A program made the translations under genes and the position numbers. Positions 49,259-57,369 of a stretch of DNA of 64,000 nt are shown piece after piece. The notes under the pieces were generated by a model. The model saw only the letters and a program-made list of their open reading frames with translations, made no database searches and was not told the origin of the DNA. The stretch's first letter is position 1, and the number at the start of each line of letters is the position of its first letter. Source of the DNA: Amycolatopsis oliviviridis (GTDB lineage: Bacteria > Actinomycetota > Actinomycetes > Mycobacteriales > Pseudonocardiaceae); assembly GCF_014654365.1 (NCBI RefSeq), contig NZ_BNAY01000007.1, positions 186,001 to 250,000 of the forward strand, written 5' to 3'.

Positions 49259-49620
49259 GCCGCGCGGAAATGCGCGCACTGGGTGAAGTCGTCGTGCTCA
49301 CATCCGAGCGCGCAGTCGATGATCGCGAGCGAAGCCTGCGCGGCTTCGACACGTCGCGTGAGTTCCTCCTTGTGGCGCCTGAGAACCGCCTCCCGCGCTT
49401 CGGGTTTCTGGAACATCTCGCGGATGCCGTCGAGGCTGAGGCCCGCTTCCTTCGCGCGCAGGATGACCGAGACGCGGTACAGGTCGGCGTCGTCGTACCG
49501 CCGACGGTCGCCGGACCGCGCCGGTTCGAGCAGGCCGACGGACTCCCAATGGCGCAGGACATGCGTCGCCAGGCCGAAGCGTTCCGCGACCTCGCCGACG
49601 CTCAAGGTGCTTGACTTCAT
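49240..49620 (-). CDS. MerR-family regulator with C-terminal Cys cluster
   Basis: A 126-residue MerR-type activator. The winged helix is at residues ~5-40 (LSVGEVAERFGLATHVLRHW), and GDRRRYDDADLYRVSVILRA continues the family pattern. A dimerisation helix follows. The tail CALGCEHDDFTQCAHF holds three cysteines and two histidines, in the location used for metal binding by CueR/ZntR relatives, though the exact spacing differs. It is divergent from a methyltransferase gene with only 28 bp between starts. An ATG at 49656 would overlap that gene, so 49620 is preferred. Confidence 0.9.
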   Translation of the reverse strand: MKSSTLSVGEVAERFGLATHVLRHWESVGLLEPARSGDRRRYDDADLYRVSVILRAKEAGLSLDGIREMFQKPEAREAVLRRHKEELTRRVEAAQASLAIIDCALGCEHDDFTQCAHFRAAVARAG

Positions 49621-49641
49621 GTCGTCATTAAGTCGGACGAT
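49611..49641 (+). promoter_or_regulatory. MerR-type promoter candidate
   Basis: TTGACT (49611-49616), a long 19-bp spacer and GACGAT (49636-49641) give the elongated spacing on which MerR regulators act. GACTT (49613-49617) and AAGTC (49630-49634) form a dyad in the spacer. The methyltransferase ATG at 49649 would be nearly leaderless. The -10 is weak. Confidence 0.4.
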
Positions 49642-49648
49642 CCCCGGT

Positions 49649-50353
49649 ATGTCCATGTTGCAGCGGCTCGACGCCGCCGATGCCCTGCCGGGAGCCGCCG
49701 AACTGCGGGCCCGGACCTACGACCTGCTCCGGCTCACGCCCGGCTCCGCCGTGATCGACGTCGGCTGCGGCGCCGGGCTGGCCGTCTCCGAACTGTCGTC
49801 GCGGGGCTTCAGCGCGGTCGGTGTCGACATCTCGACCGAGATGGTCGAGGAAGCCCGGCGGCGTTCGCCCGAGGCGGATTTCCGGTCCGGGGACGCCTAC
49901 GCGCTGCCGGTGGACGGCGGGTTCGCGGGATACCGGGCGGACAAGGTGTTCCATGAACTCGCGGAACCGGAGCGCGCTCTCGCGGAAGCGCGCCGGGTCC
50001 TGGCCCCGGGCGGGCGGATCGTGTTGTCCGGGCACGACTGGGAAGCGCTGATCGTCGATTCCTCTTATCCGGCGCTGACGCGGGAGATCGTGCGGGCCCG
50101 CGCCTCGGAGGTCACCGCGCCCCGGGCCGCGCGCGGATTTCGTCGACTACTCGCGGGGAACGGGTTTCGCGAGGTTTCGATGGAGGGGGTCGTCGGATTC
50201 TTTGGCGGGTACTCGTTCGCTCGCGGGTTGGTGGAGGCGGCCGTGCGGTTGGGAGCGGTTTCCTTTGCGGAGGCGGAGATTTGGCTGGCGGAGCAGGTCG
50301 GCGATGGGGGTTGTGTCGCCGTGCCGCAGTTCTTGGCGTCGGGGGTGGTTTGA
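49649..50353 (+). CDS. SAM-dependent methyltransferase
   Basis: A 234-residue class I methyltransferase. SAVIDVGCGAGLAVSELSS is the SAM-binding motif I, VGVDISTEMVEEARRRSPEA is motif II, and EARRVLAPGGRIVLSGHDWE is the strand 5 region. It resembles UbiE-like small-molecule methyltransferases. It is divergent from the MerR gene with a 28-bp gap and is the probable target of that regulator. The substrate is unknown. The end of the gene has less GC-biased third codon positions than the beginning. Confidence 0.88.
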   Translation: MSMLQRLDAADALPGAAELRARTYDLLRLTPGSAVIDVGCGAGLAVSELSSRGFSAVGVDISTEMVEEARRRSPEADFRSGDAYALPVDGGFAGYRADKVFHELAEPERALAEARRVLAPGGRIVLSGHDWEALIVDSSYPALTREIVRARASEVTAPRAARGFRRLLAGNGFREVSMEGVVGFFGGYSFARGLVEAAVRLGAVSFAEAEIWLAEQVGDGGCVAVPQFLASGVV

Positions 50354-50366
50354 CGGAGGTCTTTGA

Positions 50367-50720
50367 TCAGGAATTGTCGGTGGCCGGTTGTACCGTTCTC
50401 GTCGTGGACACAGTCCATCGGCTGTCACCGTCGCAGGCATAGCCGTGATACGGGTCTTGCTGCGCCGCCGCCACCAGATTCAGGACCTCAGCCGAGGTCG
50501 CGGGCTGGCGATACACGTACTCGCCGAAGTACTCGCCGCCGTAAAGAACATGACGCGGTGCGTGCAGCCTGCCCGTCCAGCAGTTGTCGGCAATGCCGGT
50601 GTAGAAGGGACCAGGAACGTTCAACCAGAGCCGGTCTTCCCAACGCCCGCTGAAAGACCCCTCAGGCTCACCTGCTGGAAGCGCCGCCAACGGTTCCCAG
50701 CGCGGCTCCTCGTAGATCAC
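50367..50720 (-). CDS. Orphan protein at the end of the SARP-peptide-SagB cluster
   Basis: A 117-residue soluble protein. The middle is distinctive: WLNVPGPFYTGIADNCWTGR then LHAPRHVLYGGEYFGEYVYR, and YHGYACDGDSRWT near the end. I recall such sequences among actinobacterial hypothetical proteins in natural product settings but cannot name the family. The tail after RWT (STTRTVQPATDNS) looks unlike the usual ending, so the gene may be C-terminally shortened. The GTG at 50720 lacks a strong ribosome binding site. It is the last gene of the minus-strand cluster. Confidence 0.65.
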   Translation of the reverse strand: MIYEEPRWEPLAALPAGEPEGSFSGRWEDRLWLNVPGPFYTGIADNCWTGRLHAPRHVLYGGEYFGEYVYRQPATSAEVLNLVAAAQQDPYHGYACDGDSRWTVSTTRTVQPATDNS

Positions 50721-50787
50721 CTGCGAAGTGTAGGGCCCGCTCGCCGAAAGCGACGCCGGTCGATCAGCCGACCCTCCAAGCCGGCCA

Positions 50788-51861
50788 TCACAAGCGAGTG
50801 CCGAGTACCGACATGCCGAGCACCAGTTCGTTCGCCGGATCGCAGCCGAGGAGATCCTCGACCAGTTCGTCGCGAAGCGCCGCGGTGAAGGTGACGTTCA
50901 GGCCGAGTGCCGTCGCCAGCAGATAGACGGTCTGGCTGAGGTGCCCGACGTCCATCAGCAGCACCCGATAGGTGCGGCTCACCGGGTACTTCCATTGGTT
51001 CCGCTCGATGACGCTCGTGTAGATCAGCAGCGCGCCGGCGTTCCGGGTCCACTGCTGATCGCCGGCGAGCGCGATCAGTTCGTCGTCGTCGATCTTGCCG
51101 TCCAGGGGTGTGAGCCCGTGCCGGAAGCCGTCGTAGCGGTAAATTCCTCGATCCAGGCCCTCGACGTTCCGCGCGTAGACGTACACCTCGGTCGGGTGCC
51201 GTGCCCCGCCCGACGGGCTCGTCTTGAAGACGTTCCCGGTGGCCGGGATGTCGGGATGCGTTTCCGGCCGCGTCGGCCGGGCCGCCGTGAGAAGCGTGCT
51301 CAAATCGTGCAGCCGCAAGGGTTCTTCGCCGAACTCGCGGACGCTTCTGCGCTTGCTCAGCGCGTCGCCGAGCCCGATCGCGTTCAGCGGGTCCGGCGAC
51401 GGTTCGGGCAGCGCTATGGCGTCGCACTCGCCCGAAGGCCTCACCGGAGAAGGCGGAGGGCTGACCTTCGCCTTCTCCAGCAAGGTTTTCGCGATCATTT
51501 CGCTGGTCGTGAACTCGGTCTCGCGCAAGGAACGGGTCCCGAAGTGAAAAGCCCGCGCGGACGTTCCCCAAGGACCCCAATCCCGAAGGATCTCTTCTTC
51601 CCGCTGGTGCCGGGAAGAACCTTTGACCACCAGCACGTCGTACCGGATCATCGCTCGCGCGATACGGACGAGTCTTTCCGCCGTCTCGGGATTTTCGTCC
51701 GCTTCACGAACCGATTCCGGTTCTCGCCAAGAACTGAACCATCGCAGGACGCGTTCGGCCCCTTCGGCGAGTTTGAGCTGGCGATGTCCGAGGTGATCGT
51801 CCCAGACGACGTCACCCTCGGACCAATAGAGCGTTCCGCAAGAGGAAACCCTGACCAGCAT
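50788..51861 (-). CDS. SagB-type (ThcOx) dehydrogenase with N-terminal RRE-like domain
   Basis: A 357-residue protein. The C-terminal ~200 residues are an FMN nitroreductase-fold SagB/ThcOx dehydrogenase: ALSKRRSVREFGEEPLRLHD, TSPSGGARHPTEVYVYARNV and YRVLLMDVGHLSQTVYLLAT. Such enzymes usually oxidise azolines to azoles in RiPP precursors. The N-terminal ~110 residues (LYWSEGDVVWDDHLGHRQLK, AERVLRWFSSWREPESVREA, RYDVLVVKG) resemble the wHTH recognition element or related docking domain. A 40-residue acidic peptide gene lies 53 bp upstream on the same strand. No YcaO cyclodehydratase is in the window. Confidence 0.88.
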   Translation of the reverse strand: MLVRVSSCGTLYWSEGDVVWDDHLGHRQLKLAEGAERVLRWFSSWREPESVREADENPETAERLVRIARAMIRYDVLVVKGSSRHQREEEILRDWGPWGTSARAFHFGTRSLRETEFTTSEMIAKTLLEKAKVSPPPSPVRPSGECDAIALPEPSPDPLNAIGLGDALSKRRSVREFGEEPLRLHDLSTLLTAARPTRPETHPDIPATGNVFKTSPSGGARHPTEVYVYARNVEGLDRGIYRYDGFRHGLTPLDGKIDDDELIALAGDQQWTRNAGALLIYTSVIERNQWKYPVSRTYRVLLMDVGHLSQTVYLLATALGLNVTFTAALRDELVEDLLGCDPANELVLGMSVLGTRL

Positions 51862-51914
51862 CGAAAGTCTTGTGCCCCAGTCCCCAGTAATGTTTTCCGA
51901 TTATCTCAGGTCAT

Positions 51915-52037
51915 TCAGTGTCGCGCACGGAAAGGAGGACCGCCGTGCGGCGGTGGCTCGAACCCGCCCCAGTTGCTCTGCGCCTTGTACTCCGCTTCGA
52001 GCTCGTACAAGAACTCGTCGTCGTCTTCATCATGCAT
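51915..52037 (-). CDS. Candidate 40-residue RiPP precursor peptide
   Basis: A complete small gene. ATG at 52037 is preceded by AGAGGATCGGCGAC with AGAGG 9 nt upstream; TGA ends at 51915. The product starts with a strongly acidic, Leu- and Tyr-containing stretch (MHDEDDDEFLYELEAE) resembling a leader and ends in a Trp-, Gly-, Pro- and Phe-rich part (SNWGGFEPPPHGGPPF plus a basic tip) resembling a core. It lacks Cys and Thr and has one Ser, so classic azole or lanthionine chemistry is unlikely. It sits between the SARP gene and SagB, all on the same strand. A second overlapping frame from 52033 is Ser/Thr/Arg-rich and less convincing. Confidence 0.7.
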   Translation of the reverse strand: MHDEDDDEFLYELEAEYKAQSNWGGFEPPPHGGPPFRARH

Positions 52038-52077
52038 GTCGCCGATCCTCTCCGTGAGCGGTTACTCCGGTCAAGCG

Positions 52078-52116
52078 AATATACCTACGCCATCAGAGTA
52101 CCGGAGCAGAACGGAG
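52078..52116 (-). promoter_or_regulatory. Promoter and candidate SARP repeats upstream of the peptide gene
   Basis: On the minus strand, TATATT (52083-52078) forms a good -10 box. Upstream, CTCCGT (52116-52111) and CTCCGG (52106-52101) are direct repeats 10 bp apart, ending 17 nt before the -10, so they overlap the -35 position. SARP proteins bind direct repeats near -35. The site lies just after the SARP gene's own stop at 52119. Confidence 0.45.
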
Positions 52117-52118
52117 AA

Positions 52119-55049
52119 TTACGCCGAGTAATCGTTCAGGTGCTGTTTGAGTTCGCGGGCTTCGGGCGACTCCAAGATGCCGAGATCGGTGTATAAGCGT
52201 AAAGCGAAGCGGCGATGACGTTCCGCATTCAGTTGCTCACCGAGAATGTCGAAAGCGGATGCCAACTCCTTGTGGGCGATCGGCAACATGCTGCGATTCC
52301 CGGTCGATTCGAGCACTTTCATCGCGGTCCGGAACTGGGTGACCGCGAGTTCGCCATCGCCGAGTGCACGCGAATTGATACCGAGAGCGAGAAGGCATTC
52401 CGCCTCGAGATCGGGTGATTCGTTCTCGTGGGCCAGTCTCAGCGCTTGGTCGAGTTCCGCGGCTGCTTCCGCATAGCGCCTGTTCTCGGTGAGGATCAGT
52501 CCGATCCGATGCCTGGCGCGGGCTTCGATGAGCACGCTGCCGTGGGCGTGGGCCGTCTCGCGGACCCAGCCGAGATGTTCGATCGCCTGGTCGGACTCGC
52601 CCTTGAGCCAGTGGGTGACCCCCGAATTGCCCCTGGCCCGGCACTGCATCCGCACGTCGCCGGTGGTCGACGCCAGCTCGAACACCTCGTTGAACAGTCG
52701 GTTCGCTTCGGTGAACTCGTTGAGCCGCCACAGGGTCAGCGCGTACATGTGCAGGGCCTGGTACTCGAGGACGACGTTCCCCGTGACCCGCGCGGCGGAC
52801 AGGGCGAGGGTCTCCAGCTCCCTGGCCTGACGGTAGTAGCCGCGGTTGTCGAAGTAGCGCCAGACCGCCGCGCAGAAGAGCACCAGGTCCGAGTAGCGCT
52901 GGTGGTTGTTCATCGCGACGGCCACCGGCAGGACGTTCTGCCATTGGGCGTCCATCCAGTGCGCGGCCTGGTCGTAGTCGGCGAACGACTGTCCGAACTC
53001 GCTCTTCGGCGCTTCAAGGCCGCCTGGCTCGTCTTCGGAATCGGGGTCGATGAAGTCCATCGCGGCCGCGACGGTGCTGCGGTAGTAGTCGAACAGCCGC
53101 CGCATCATCGCTTCGCGCTGGTGTTCGGGCTCCTCCGCGAGCAGGAGTTCGCGGCCGTAGCTGCGGAGGAGGTCGTGCATCTCGTACCGGTCCATCGACG
53201 GCTGCCGCAGCAGGTTCACGTCGACGAGGCGTTCGGCGAGACGGCGGGCCTCGCCGAGGTCCACTTCGGCCAGGGCCGCCGTCGAGTGAAGATCGAACGC
53301 GGCACCGGGATGGTGGCTCAACCGGCGGAACACCCGGCGCTCGGCTTCGGACAAGTTCAGATAGGACACTCGGAAGGCACCCGCGACATCGCGTTCCCCG
53401 GCGGTGAGCTCGCCGAACCTGTTCCGCTCGTCGCGCAACTGCCGGGCGACGAAGTCGAGCGTCCAGGACGCCCGCGCCCGCAGCCGGCTCGCCGTGACGG
53501 CCAGCGCGAGCGGGAGGTCACCGCACAGGCTCGCGACCTGGTCGGCCGCGTCGGGGGATTCCCGCTTCAGCCGGGAAGGCCCGACGATCCGGCCGAGCAG
53601 GTCCACCGCGTCGGCCCGGCTGAACGGTTCCAGGGAGAGCAGTTCGGCGCCGTCGAGGTCCACGAGCCGGGTCCGGCTGGTGATCAGCACGCAGCAACTC
53701 GCCGAACCGGGTAGCAGCGGGCTCACCTGCGTCGCCCCGATGGCGTTGTCCAGCACCACCAGCATGCGTTTGCCGGCGAGGCAGCTGCGGAACAGCGCGG
53801 CGCGCTGGTCGGTCGCGGCGGGGATGTCCGAACCCTGGATACCGAGCGACCGCAGCAGCGCTTCGAGCGCGGCCCCCGGGTCGACGGGATCGCCCGCCGG
53901 CGAGAACCCTTCGAGGTTCACGAACAGCTGCCCGTCGGGGAACAGCGGTGCGAGCCGGTGCGCGGAGTGGACGGCCAGTGCTGTCTTGCCGACCCCGGGC
54001 ATGCCGTCGATCGCGATCAGCCGCGGCCCCGTCATGGAGTCGTCCTGGCCGATTTCGAGGACCGTCCGCAGCTCGGCGGCGCGACCGCCGAACGCCGGGA
54101 GGTCCGCGGGAAGCTGCGCGGGGCGCGGGAAGAGAGCCTTCTGCGCGTCCGCGTCTTCGCGTCGCCCGCCGGTTTCCCTCCCGGCCCGGAGCCCGCCGAC
54201 GCCGTACCGGACGAGGGCGGCGTCCTGCATCAGCTCGGCGTCGGTACGCAGGATCTGCTGGTGGAGCGCGCTCAGTTCGGCACTCGGGTCGACGCCGAGT
54301 TCCTCGGCGAGCGCGCTCCTCGTCCGGTCGAACGTCCGGAGCGCGTCGGCGCCGCGGCCCGCCCGGTAGAGCGCCAGCATGGTGAGGACCTGGAGCGTCT
54401 CGCGGGTGGGATGCCAGGCGGCCAGGTCGAAGGCTTCGCGGGCGGCCGCTTCGGTCTCGCCCAGCCGGAGCCTGGCGCCGATCAGGAGCTCGGAGGCGGC
54501 GAGGCGTTCTTCGTCGAGCCTGCGCGCCGTCTGCTCGATGGCGTCGCCTTCGAGACCGTCGAAGGCCGGGCCGCGCCAGAGTGCGAGCGCGTCCGAGAGC
54601 TTGGCGGCCGCCTGGGAGAGCAGCCCGGCCGCCAGGAGCTCGACGCCCTGGTTGTAGTCCGCTTCGAAGCGGACCGAGTCGACCGTGGCGCTGCTGGTGA
54701 CGACACGGTAGGCGGAGCCGGTGGTGACCACGGCGGACCGGGCCACGCCGAGGTCGTGCCGAAGCCGCGCGATCGCGTTGCTGACCTGGCGGACAGCGGT
54801 CTTCGGCGGCCGCTCCGGCCACATCGTGCCGATCAGGTACGAGACCGGGACCAGCCTGCCCGCGTTGATCAGCAGGGCGGCGAGGAGGCGCTGTTCACGG
54901 CGTCCGCCCAGCCGGACGGGCACGCCGTCGACCTCGGCCTCCAGCGGGCCGAGAACGGAAAAGCTGAGCTGGGATCGCTGACCGGGGTGTTTCGGATCGC
55001 CGGGGGTGAGGGCGGATTCCGCCGAATCGGGTAAACGATCAGCGGTCAT
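52119..55049 (-). CDS. AfsR/SARP regulator with NB-ARC and TPR domains
   Basis: A 976-residue activator. The N-terminal OmpR-like winged helix (residues ~28-110; LSFSVLGPLEAEVDGVPVRL and SNAIARLRHDLG) is followed by a bacterial activation domain, BTAD (~115-270; ALWRGPAFDGLEGDAI, TRSALAEELGVDPSAELSAL). An NB-ARC ATPase then spans ~320-600 with Walker A GMPGVGKTALAVHSAHRL, Walker B KRMLVVLDNA and LLPGSASCCVLITSRTRLVD. TPR repeats fill the last ~300 residues. This is the AfsR/DnrI-like plan of pathway activators for secondary metabolism. Its placement directly upstream of the peptide and SagB makes it their likely activator. Confidence 0.95.
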   Translation of the reverse strand: MTADRLPDSAESALTPGDPKHPGQRSQLSFSVLGPLEAEVDGVPVRLGGRREQRLLAALLINAGRLVPVSYLIGTMWPERPPKTAVRQVSNAIARLRHDLGVARSAVVTTGSAYRVVTSSATVDSVRFEADYNQGVELLAAGLLSQAAAKLSDALALWRGPAFDGLEGDAIEQTARRLDEERLAASELLIGARLRLGETEAAAREAFDLAAWHPTRETLQVLTMLALYRAGRGADALRTFDRTRSALAEELGVDPSAELSALHQQILRTDAELMQDAALVRYGVGGLRAGRETGGRREDADAQKALFPRPAQLPADLPAFGGRAAELRTVLEIGQDDSMTGPRLIAIDGMPGVGKTALAVHSAHRLAPLFPDGQLFVNLEGFSPAGDPVDPGAALEALLRSLGIQGSDIPAATDQRAALFRSCLAGKRMLVVLDNAIGATQVSPLLPGSASCCVLITSRTRLVDLDGAELLSLEPFSRADAVDLLGRIVGPSRLKRESPDAADQVASLCGDLPLALAVTASRLRARASWTLDFVARQLRDERNRFGELTAGERDVAGAFRVSYLNLSEAERRVFRRLSHHPGAAFDLHSTAALAEVDLGEARRLAERLVDVNLLRQPSMDRYEMHDLLRSYGRELLLAEEPEHQREAMMRRLFDYYRSTVAAAMDFIDPDSEDEPGGLEAPKSEFGQSFADYDQAAHWMDAQWQNVLPVAVAMNNHQRYSDLVLFCAAVWRYFDNRGYYRQARELETLALSAARVTGNVVLEYQALHMYALTLWRLNEFTEANRLFNEVFELASTTGDVRMQCRARGNSGVTHWLKGESDQAIEHLGWVRETAHAHGSVLIEARARHRIGLILTENRRYAEAAAELDQALRLAHENESPDLEAECLLALGINSRALGDGELAVTQFRTAMKVLESTGNRSMLPIAHKELASAFDILGEQLNAERHRRFALRLYTDLGILESPEARELKQHLNDYSA

Positions 55050-55479
55050 ATGCGACTATGTCGTCCGAGACCGTGAGCGTGCTCACGCACTACCTCCAGT
55101 CCGTTCGCCGGCTGACCGGCACCCTAGCCCACCGCGTCGGTCTCCAGCCAGGTCGGCGCGGGTACGCCGTGCGGCATTCGGCCTAACGGGCGGGCACTCG
55201 CCTGCCTTCAAACCGGTTCGATTCTACGCCTGGCCGCTCCTGAACTGCGCGGATGCCGTCGGTGACGAGCCGATGTAATTCCGATGCAGGGCCTTGGAAA
55301 GCTGAAGACATCAGCTGACGGGCACGGCGCGACGGGGCAGCGCGCCGAACCGTGTGTAGGGGCTCCGCGGCGGTTGGCCTTCGTACTGGGGGTGGCCAAC
55401 CGCCCTGGAAGCCCTTTCTTTCGTCACAGGTTTCTCCCAGCAAGGCGCGGCACACTGGACCAAAGAGGAGTGTGCCGAC
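55050..55479. other. Gap before yggT with one hairpin
   Basis: About 430 bp without a convincing gene. It should hold the SARP promoter (minus) and the yggT promoter (plus). A perfect 9-bp inverted repeat CGGTTGGCC (55371-55379) and GGCCAACCG (55394-55402) lies about 80 bp before the yggT start. No family-matching open frame is seen on either strand. Confidence 0.5.
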
Positions 55480-55758
55480 ATGAGTGCTCTTGGCGATCTG
55501 CTGGGCGTCCTGCTCACCCTGTTCCTGATCGTGCTCGTCGTCCGGATGGTGCTGGACTGGGCCGTCAACCTCGCCACCAGGCTGCCTCCGTGGACCTTCC
55601 GGGCGCGCGGGATCGCCCACCGGGTGACCGAGCCCGTGCTGGCGCCGGTCCGCCGCGTGGTCCGCCCGGTGCGGGCGGGCGGGGTGGCGTTCGATCTGGC
55701 CTTCACCCTCGTGTTCCTCGCGGTCGTCCTCCTGCAGTCCCTCGCGTTCAGCCTCTGA
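55480..55758 (+). CDS. YggT-family membrane protein
   Basis: A 92-residue protein with two membrane segments: LGVLLTLFLIVLVVRMVLDW and FDLAFTLVFLAVVLLQSLAF. The motif VTEPVLAPVRRVVRPVRAGG between them is typical of YggT (Ycf19). In actinobacteria YggT normally sits between sepF and DivIVA in the division cluster; this copy is elsewhere and followed by a Ku gene. Its cell-surface or osmotic role is not known in detail. ATG follows AAGAGGAGTGTGCCGAC. Confidence 0.9.
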   Translation: MSALGDLLGVLLTLFLIVLVVRMVLDWAVNLATRLPPWTFRARGIAHRVTEPVLAPVRRVVRPVRAGGVAFDLAFTLVFLAVVLLQSLAFSL

Positions 55759-55815
55759 CCAGGTGTGATCCGCCGCCGTCGCGGGTATCAGGCGCTTGAG
55801 GAGAGGAGTGTGCCC

Positions 55816-56742
55816 ATGCGCCCGGTCTGGAGCGGTTCGCTTTCGCTCGGTCTGGTGACGGTGCCGGTCCGGCTGTACAGCGCGGTCGAGGACCACACGG
55901 TGCGTTTCCGCCAGTTCCAGCGCGGCACCGAGGACCGCGTCCGGTACCGGCGGGTGAACGAGCGCACCGGCAAGGAGGTCGACTTCGACGACATCGTCAA
56001 GGGATACGAGCTGGACAGCGGTGAGTACGTGGTCGTCGAACCCGCCGAGCTCGACGAGATCGCCCCCGGCCGGTCGAAGTCGCTCGACATCGAGAGCTTC
56101 GTCGAACTGGACGCCATCGACCCGATGTTCTTCGACAAGACGTACTGGCTCGCGCCCGCGAAGGACGAGTTCGAGCGTCCGTACGCGCTGCTGCTCGAAG
56201 CGATGCGTTCGTCGGGCAAGGCCGGGATCGCGAAGTTCGTCATGCGCGGCCGCGAGTACCTGGCACTGGTCCGTTCGGGCGACGGCGTCATGGTGCTCAA
56301 CACCCTGCATTTCGCCGCCGACCTGCGGGATCCCGCCCAGGAGCTGCCGGATCTGCCGGGCAAGGCCAAGGCGCGCGGCAAGGAACTGGACATGGCCGTC
56401 AATCTGATCGACGCGATGAGCGACGACTGGCGGCCCGAGGAGTACCGCGACACCTACACCGATCGCGTGCGGAAGCTGATCAAGGCCAAGAAGAAGGGCG
56501 AGACCATTACGCCCGCCATCGAACCCGGCGAGCCGACGAAGGTCGTCGACCTGTTCGAGGCGCTTTCGAAGAGCGTCGAGAGCGGGAAGGCCAAGAAGTC
56601 CGGGGCGAAGAAGCCCCCGGACAAGAAGGACCTGTCCTCGTTGTCGAAGGCGGACCTGGAGAAGCTCGCGAGGGAGCGGAACATCAAGGGGCGTTCGAAG
56701 ATGACGCGCGCCGGTCTGGAGAAGGCGCTCAAGGCCTCCTGA
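55816..56742 (+). CDS. ku: Ku protein (non-homologous end joining)
   Basis: A 308-residue bacterial Ku. RPVWSGSLSLGLVTVPVRLY starts the core that forms a ring around DNA ends, and ENTHLTRP-like positions are replaced by ERPYALLLEAMRSSGKAGIA with MVLNTLHFAADLRD following. The C-terminus after the Ku core is Lys-rich with a SAP-like element (LEKLARERNIKGRSKMTRAG) that may bind DNA or ligase. The ATG at 55816 follows GAGAGGAG. LigD is not in the window. It overlaps the convergent B3/B4 gene by 14 bp. Confidence 0.93.
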   Translation: MRPVWSGSLSLGLVTVPVRLYSAVEDHTVRFRQFQRGTEDRVRYRRVNERTGKEVDFDDIVKGYELDSGEYVVVEPAELDEIAPGRSKSLDIESFVELDAIDPMFFDKTYWLAPAKDEFERPYALLLEAMRSSGKAGIAKFVMRGREYLALVRSGDGVMVLNTLHFAADLRDPAQELPDLPGKAKARGKELDMAVNLIDAMSDDWRPEEYRDTYTDRVRKLIKAKKKGETITPAIEPGEPTKVVDLFEALSKSVESGKAKKSGAKKPPDKKDLSSLSKADLEKLARERNIKGRSKMTRAGLEKALKAS

Positions 56743-57358
56743 GTTCCCCCTCGATGGTCTCGATCAGGAGCCGGACGTCCTCGGCCGCGGTCGCGTGCAG
56801 CCCTTCGGAAACGATCAGCACGTCGGACGTCGTGGCGGAGACCGCGGAATGCCCGCTCTGCCGGTTTGTCCACCGCCGCGCGTGGGCTTGCCCGTCTTCG
56901 TCGGCGAAGATCACCTCACCCGGGTTCGGATGCTCGACAGTGCCCGCGAAGGTCACGTATTTCTCGTCGCCGCGCGCGTGACGAACTTCGAGGGAGCCGC
57001 TGATCTTCGAGACGTCGAGCACCGCGACCGGGATGGCGTACGCGACCGAGACCGCGTTGCAGAGATCGATCACCGGGTGGATCCGGGGGAGCGACCTTTC
57101 TTTCCGGAGACGGCGCAGCAGCGACTCCGAAGCGCAGCGGTACTGCGTGGGCTTCAGGCCCATCTTGGCGAACGCCCGGCGCCAGGCCTGGATCTCGGGG
57201 AATTCCGATTCCGGGCCGTCCGCGAGCCGTCGCGTCGCCCGCTCGATGAACTTTTCGAGGTCGACAGGCATTTCGGGAGTGATACCGGTGGCTTCGAACG
57301 TGCCGACGGCGAGGGTGGGGTGCTCGGCGCGGACGTCGGGGTGGTGCTGGAGTCGCAT
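56729..57358 (-). CDS. B3/B4 tRNA-binding domain protein
   Basis: A 209-residue protein with the B3/B4 domain of phenylalanyl-tRNA synthetase beta chains as a free-standing unit. Conserved pieces are RRAFAKMGLKPTQYRCASES, HPVIDLCNAVSVAYAIPVAV and DRWTNRQS-like RWTNRQSGHSAVSATTSDVL. Free B3/B4 proteins are thought to edit or bind misacylated tRNA or amino acids. The ATG at 57358 gives the usual length. It lies 12 bp upstream of the LysE-type exporter end, a pairing that suggests both deal with unusual amino acids; that is inference. Confidence 0.88.
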   Translation of the reverse strand: MRLQHHPDVRAEHPTLAVGTFEATGITPEMPVDLEKFIERATRRLADGPESEFPEIQAWRRAFAKMGLKPTQYRCASESLLRRLRKERSLPRIHPVIDLCNAVSVAYAIPVAVLDVSKISGSLEVRHARGDEKYVTFAGTVEHPNPGEVIFADEDGQAHARRWTNRQSGHSAVSATTSDVLIVSEGLHATAAEDVRLLIETIEGELRRP

Positions 57359-57369
57359 GGGAGACCTGT

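Noticed and set aside
51912..52033. Overlapping second frame in the candidate precursor peptide gene, starting ATG at 52033
   Set aside because: Product is Arg/Ser/Thr-rich and typical of a shifted frame; the ribosome binding site spacing is longer (13 nt) than for the chosen ATG. It is kept as an alternative to test.
55183..56310. Minus-strand frame through the SARP-yggT gap and into Ku
   Set aside because: Overlaps yggT and Ku coding sequence, and the product is His/Arg/Asp-rich without motifs.
55816..56742. Complete NHEJ operon
   Set aside because: Ku alone is present; no LigD, primase or polymerase domain gene is found on either side.
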